A stretch of 64,000 bases of DNA from Streptomyces sp. NBC_00154 (lineage in GTDB: Bacteria; Actinomycetota; Actinomycetes; Streptomycetales; Streptomycetaceae): positions 186,001-250,000 of the forward strand of contig NZ_JAPEMI010000001.1 of assembly GCF_026342835.1 (NCBI RefSeq), written 5' to 3'. Position 1 is the stretch's first letter. Each line of letters starts with the position of its first letter. Made by a program: the position numbers and the translations under genes. Of this stretch, positions 60,327 to 64,000 are shown piece after piece. The notes below the pieces were generated by a model. That model saw nothing but the letters and a program-made list of their open reading frames with translations, ran no database searches and was not told the origin of the DNA.

Positions 60327-61997
60327 ATGACGCCGAATTCCTCCCCCGCCTCCACCGCCCCGAGCCGACGGAGCTTCCTCGCTTCGAGCGCTGTGGCCGC
60401 GGTCGCCGTGGCCGGCGGGGTACCGCTGCTCGCCGCCTGCGGCGGCGGCTCCGGTTCCGGGAGCAAAGAAGGTACGACGACGGGCAAGGCTCTCAAGAAG
60501 ATCCTGCCGAGCTACGCCCCGTCGAACCTCATCCAGCCCGACGTGGCGGGCGTCAACGGTTCGAGCCCCGGCTTCACCAAGCTGCCCGACCCGCTGGTCG
60601 CCTCGGTGAAGTCCGTGCCGGGCAAGGGTTCCGCGTTCCGGGTCATGACCCCGCTGTGGGGTACCGTCCCGAAGAAGAACAACCCGTACTACACGGCGGT
60701 GAACAAGGCGGTCGGCGCGACGCTGAACTTCGACCCGCAGGACGGCAACACGTACCAGGAAAAGATCGGCGCGGTCCTCGCCGGCTCCGACATCCCGGAC
60801 GCCGTGACCATCCCCGGCTGGAACATGCAGGGTCAGATCCGCAACGCGATCACCGCCAAGTTCGCCGACCTGAGCCCGTATCTGGCCGGTGACGCGATCA
60901 AGAAGTACCCGAACCTGGCGAACATCCCGACCGGCGCCTGGCAGTACTCCGTCTTCGGCGGCAAGCTCCGCGGTCTGCCCATGCCGACGCCGGTCCTCGG
61001 CAACGCGATCTTCTACCGCAAGGACCTGATCGGCTCCGGCGCCGTCCCGGGCAGCGCCGCCGACCTGCTGGCCTTCGGCAAGGAGTACACGGACGCGAAG
61101 AAGAAGGTCTGGGCCTTCGACGACCTGTGGACCTGCATCCAGAAGATCTTCGGGCTGCTGCCCGACGCCCCGCACTACTGGAAGCTGGAGAACGGCAAGC
61201 TCGTCCACAAGATCGAGACGCAGGAGTACCGGGAGGCGCTCGCCTTCGCCCGCAAGCTTCACGACGGCGGTTACGTCCACCCCGACGCCGAGGCCAACAA
61301 GGACGCCGACTCCAAGATCCGCTTCACCAGCGGTCACGTCCTGATGTACAACGACGGCACCGGCGGCTGGAAGGGCATGGTCACCGAGCAGGCCACCGCC
61401 AACCCGAAGTTCGACATGCAGGCGCTGGACTTCTTCAACCAGGACGGCGGAACGCCGGTCCTGTGGCAGGACGACCCGGCCGGCATCTTCACCTTCCTCA
61501 GCAAGAAGCTGCCCAAGGCGAAGATCGAGGAGTTCCTCGCCATCGCCGACTTCGCCGCGGCGCCGTACGGCACCAAGGAGTTCATGCTCACCAACTACGG
61601 CGTGCAGGACACCCACTACACGATCAAGGACGGGGTGCCGACCTTCACGCCGCAGGGCATCCAGGAGGCGCAGCCCGCCACCTTCCTGTTCCTCGCCTCG
61701 CCTCCGCACACCATCGCCTTCCCGGACGAGCCGCAGCTGGTGAAGGACTACGCGGGCTGGATGGCCCGGCAGGCCCCGAACGTCAAGAAGCCGCTCTTCT
61801 TCGGCATGCAGATCGTCGAACCGCAGCGGTACGCCTCCCTCTACACACCCTTCGACGACCTGCAGAAGGACATCCGGCGCGGCCGCAAGAAGGTCAGTGA
61901 CGTCGACGCCGCGGTGACGACGTGGAAGAACAGCGGCGGCGACAAGTTGCGCGACTGGTACCAGGACATTCTCGAGAAGAACGGCTCCGGCAACTGA
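60327..61997 (+). CDS. Carbohydrate ABC transporter substrate-binding lipoprotein
   Basis: A 556-residue extracellular binding protein. The signal has a twin-arginine (RRSFLASSAVAAVAVAGGV) and a lipobox (LLAACGGG), so it is likely a Tat-type lipoprotein. The mature part matches the long LipO/YtcQ-type oligosaccharide-binding proteins (NPYYTAVNKAVGATLNFDP, YQEKIGAVLAGSDIPDAVTI, FTLxYG-like TNYGVQDTHYTI). ATG 60327 is preceded by GAAGGG. It heads an operon with two permeases, opposite to the GH3/GH31 genes, so it should bring in oligosaccharides for them. No ATPase gene is visible within the window. Confidence 0.93.
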   Translation: MTPNSSPASTAPSRRSFLASSAVAAVAVAGGVPLLAACGGGSGSGSKEGTTTGKALKKILPSYAPSNLIQPDVAGVNGSSPGFTKLPDPLVASVKSVPGKGSAFRVMTPLWGTVPKKNNPYYTAVNKAVGATLNFDPQDGNTYQEKIGAVLAGSDIPDAVTIPGWNMQGQIRNAITAKFADLSPYLAGDAIKKYPNLANIPTGAWQYSVFGGKLRGLPMPTPVLGNAIFYRKDLIGSGAVPGSAADLLAFGKEYTDAKKKVWAFDDLWTCIQKIFGLLPDAPHYWKLENGKLVHKIETQEYREALAFARKLHDGGYVHPDAEANKDADSKIRFTSGHVLMYNDGTGGWKGMVTEQATANPKFDMQALDFFNQDGGTPVLWQDDPAGIFTFLSKKLPKAKIEEFLAIADFAAAPYGTKEFMLTNYGVQDTHYTIKDGVPTFTPQGIQEAQPATFLFLASPPHTIAFPDEPQLVKDYAGWMARQAPNVKKPLFFGMQIVEPQRYASLYTPFDDLQKDIRRGRKKVSDVDAAVTTWKNSGGDKLRDWYQDILEKNGSGN

Positions 61998-62098
61998 CGC
62001 GTACGACGGACACGGACCCGTACGTACGACAGCGAGACGGCCGCCGGGCACACGGATCCCGGCGGCCAGGGCGGAGAGCACGACATGGGGAGCACACG

Positions 62099-63190
62099 GT
62101 GAAGCCACGGGCCACGGTTGCGACCGAAACGGACCGAGCGACCGACCGGGCGACGGGCCCGATCGGCGACGGCGGGAGCGCGGACAGCAGGAGCGCGGAC
62201 AGCAGCAGCACCGCAGGCGGCAGGGACAGCAGCAGGAAGCCCCGCGATGCGGCCAGGACTCGACCGGCAGCGGGCGGCATCACCTGGCGCCTGCGCCTGC
62301 GCCGGGACCGCACGCTGATCCTGATGACGCTGCCCGCCATCGCCCTGCTGCTGATCTTCAACTACATCCCGCTGCTGGGAAACATCGTGGCCTTCCAGGA
62401 CTACGACGTGTACGACCTGGGCATCACCGGCAGCCCCTTCGTCGGCTTCGACAACTTCACCCGGATATTCGAGGACTACCGCTTCTGGGAAGTCCTCATC
62501 AACACGCTGGTCATCTTCCTGACCCAGTTGCTCCTCTTCTTCCCCATCCCGATCGCCATCGCGCTGCTGCTCAACACGATCATGAGTGCGCGGGTACGGG
62601 CCTGGGTGCAGGCCGTCGTCTATCTGCCGCACTTCTTCTCCTGGGTGCTCGTCGTCACCGTCTTCCAGCAGATGTTCGGCGGGGCCGGCCTGGTCGCGCA
62701 GTGGCTGCGCGAACACGGCCATGAGGGCTTCGACCTGATGACCAATGCGAGCTTCTTCAAGTTCCTGGTCACCGCACAGGCCGTGTGGAAGGACGCCGGC
62801 TGGGGCGTGATCGTCTTCCTCGCCGCGCTCGCCGCCGTCAACACCGATCTGTACGAGGCGGCGGCCGTCGACGGTGCGGGGCGCTGGCGCCGCATGTGGC
62901 ACGTCACACTGCCCGCGCTGCGTCCGGTCATCGCCCTGCTGCTCGTCCTTCGGGTCGGCAGTGCGCTCAACCTCGACTTCGAGCAGATCCTGCTCCAGCG
63001 CGACCAGGTCGGTCCGGGCGCTTCCGAAATCCTCGACACCTACATCTGGTGGACGGGCATCAAGACCGGCGACTTCGGCTACGCGGCCGCCGCCGGAATC
63101 TTCAAGGGACTGTTCAGCGTCGCCATGGTGCTGGGTGCGAACAAGGTCGCTCACATGCTGGGCGAGCAGGGGGTGTACTCCAAGAAATGA
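62099..63190 (+). CDS. ABC transporter permease (LplB-type)
   Basis: A 363-residue inner-membrane permease of the LplB/YteP group. About 60 residues at the N-terminus are disordered and rich in Ser, Ala and Arg. Six helices follow (LILMTLPAIALLLIFNYIPLL, LVIFLTQLLLFF and others). The cytoplasmic EAA loop is AAAVDGAGRWRRMWHVTLPALRP, which contacts the ATPase. GTG 62099 has GGGGAG seven bases ahead. Its stop overlaps the next start (ATGA). It forms the sugar channel with the next permease. Confidence 0.93.
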   Translation: MKPRATVATETDRATDRATGPIGDGGSADSRSADSSSTAGGRDSSRKPRDAARTRPAAGGITWRLRLRRDRTLILMTLPAIALLLIFNYIPLLGNIVAFQDYDVYDLGITGSPFVGFDNFTRIFEDYRFWEVLINTLVIFLTQLLLFFPIPIAIALLLNTIMSARVRAWVQAVVYLPHFFSWVLVVTVFQQMFGGAGLVAQWLREHGHEGFDLMTNASFFKFLVTAQAVWKDAGWGVIVFLAALAAVNTDLYEAAAVDGAGRWRRMWHVTLPALRPVIALLLVLRVGSALNLDFEQILLQRDQVGPGASEILDTYIWWTGIKTGDFGYAAAAGIFKGLFSVAMVLGANKVAHMLGEQGVYSKK

Positions 63191-64000
63191 CGACTCTCCT
63201 GGAAACTGACAAGGCCAACAGCCGGACGGAGCAACCCTCCACGGCACCCGAGGAGTCACCGCTCCAGCGCGCGCTGCGGATCGAGCCCCGTCCCGTGTGG
63301 GAGGAGGAGCCCACCAAGGCAGGTCTCGCCTTCAAGGGCTTCGGCCTCGTCACGATCTGCGCGATCGTCCTCGTACCTCTGTGGGTGGTGGTCGTCACCA
63401 GCCTCTCCGACACGAAGACGATCAACAACGCGGGAGGTCTGGTCGTCTGGCCGAGGACCGTCACCTTCGTCGCGTACAAGGAACTCCTCGGCGGCGGCGC
63501 CGTCACCCGGGCCGCCCTGGTGAGCGTCGGCCTGACCCTCGTCGGTACGGCGTTCAGCATGGTCATCTCGGTGCTCTGCGCGTACGGGCTGAGCCGCCGG
63601 GACTCCTTCGCGCACAGCAAACTGCTGATGACGCTGATGGCGACGATGTTCTTCGGCGCCGGACTCATCCCCACTTATCTGCTGGTCACCGGCATCGGAC
63701 TGGGCAACAGCTACTGGTCGATGATCCTGCCCAGCGCGATCAGCGTCTTCAACATCCTGGTGCTGCGCGGCTTCTTCATGGACACCGCGCCCGAACTGAT
63801 CGACGCGGCACGCATCGACGGCGCGGGCGAGTGGCGGATCCTGCTGCAGATCGTCATGCCACTGTCCCGAGCAGTGATCGCCGTGATCTCGCTGTTCTAC
63901 GCGGTCGGCTACTGGAGCCAGTGGTTCAACGCGATGCTCTACATCCAGGACAGCGACAAGTACCCGCTCCAGATGATCCTGCGCCAGCTCGTCCTCCAGC
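63187..64000 (+). CDS. ABC transporter permease (LplC/YtcP-type, partial)
   Basis: The second permease, cut off at the window edge after 271 residues. It has a long soluble start (LLETDKANSRTEQPSTAPEE), then helices (GLVTICAIVLVPLWVVVVTS and more) and the EAA loop ARIDGAGEWRILLQIVMPLS. It matches the MalG-like YtcP/LplC permeases. ATG 63187 overlaps the preceding stop by four bases. The remaining part and any hydrolase or LacI-type regulator lie beyond 64000. Confidence 0.93.
   Translation, partial: MTTLLETDKANSRTEQPSTAPEESPLQRALRIEPRPVWEEEPTKAGLAFKGFGLVTICAIVLVPLWVVVVTSLSDTKTINNAGGLVVWPRTVTFVAYKELLGGGAVTRAALVSVGLTLVGTAFSMVISVLCAYGLSRRDSFAHSKLLMTLMATMFFGAGLIPTYLLVTGIGLGNSYWSMILPSAISVFNILVLRGFFMDTAPELIDAARIDGAGEWRILLQIVMPLSRAVIAVISLFYAVGYWSQWFNAMLYIQDSDKYPLQMILRQLVLQ

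Noticed and set aside
1..64000. tRNA, rRNA or prophage structural genes
   Set aside because: None was recognised by eye. A tRNA could still be missed without a covariance search such as tRNAscan.

Overview
The window is high-GC DNA with frequent GTG starts, very short intergenic gaps, many 1-4 bp stop/start overlaps and G+C-rich third codon positions. A complete conservon (cvnA-E), a WhiJ/AbaA-type XRE-DUF397-ATPase cluster, DUF574-type methyltransferase, DUF2510/DUF6153/DUF6221 proteins and ROK-regulated xylose genes point to a Streptomyces chromosome or a close relative.

Layout. 1-7.4 kb: end of an unknown gene, a 14-TM drug exporter, YchJ, a GlxA-type regulator with a divergent cupin, a SAM methyltransferase and the XRE/DUF397/ATP-binding cluster. 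7.6-17.9 kb: a tightly overlapping five-gene operon (WGR-DUF4132, MoxR-like AAA ATPase, DUF5682, vWA, SWIM) that parallels the E. coli yehI-yehL-yehM-yehP-yehQ genes. Its biological role is still unknown, and it is the best candidate here for an undescribed system. 18-24.2 kb: a GH4 glycosidase and a conservon whose P450 lacks the K-helix ExxR. 24.4-28.6 kb: a mosaic with an SDR tail, a MarR/FUSC efflux pair and a pca remnant (pcaG tail plus intact pcaB). 28.7-32.2 kb: an acetyltransferase, a scramblase-like protein and a DUF6153-DUF3105-DUF305 cell-envelope cluster. 32.3-36.6 kb: a ROK regulator with divergent xylA and xylB. 36.7-39.6 kb: a secreted vWA protein with a membrane partner, and a ThuA protein.

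39.7-49.8 kb is an insertion-rich region. An ABC exporter gene is split by an IS607-type element, whose own tnpB is split by an IS1380-type element. Both insertions can be removed in silico to restore exact reading frames. A second TnpB-related gene without a zinc finger follows, then a P450 and DUF6221. 49.6-54.5 kb is bracketed by two decayed IS5-type ends in opposite orientation. Between them lie a lipoprotein, a broken secreted protein, a secreted Ig-containing putative metalloprotease and a TrmB-type regulator.

54.6-64 kb is a carbohydrate locus: a GH31 alpha-xylosidase and a GH3 enzyme diverge from a substrate-binding lipoprotein and two permeases, with two identical LacI-type palindromes in the shared promoter region. 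Xylose released there could feed the XylA/XylB route 20 kb away, so the window probably supports uptake and breakdown of xyloglucan-type or other alpha-xylosylated oligosaccharides (inference). No tRNA, rRNA or CRISPR array was seen.
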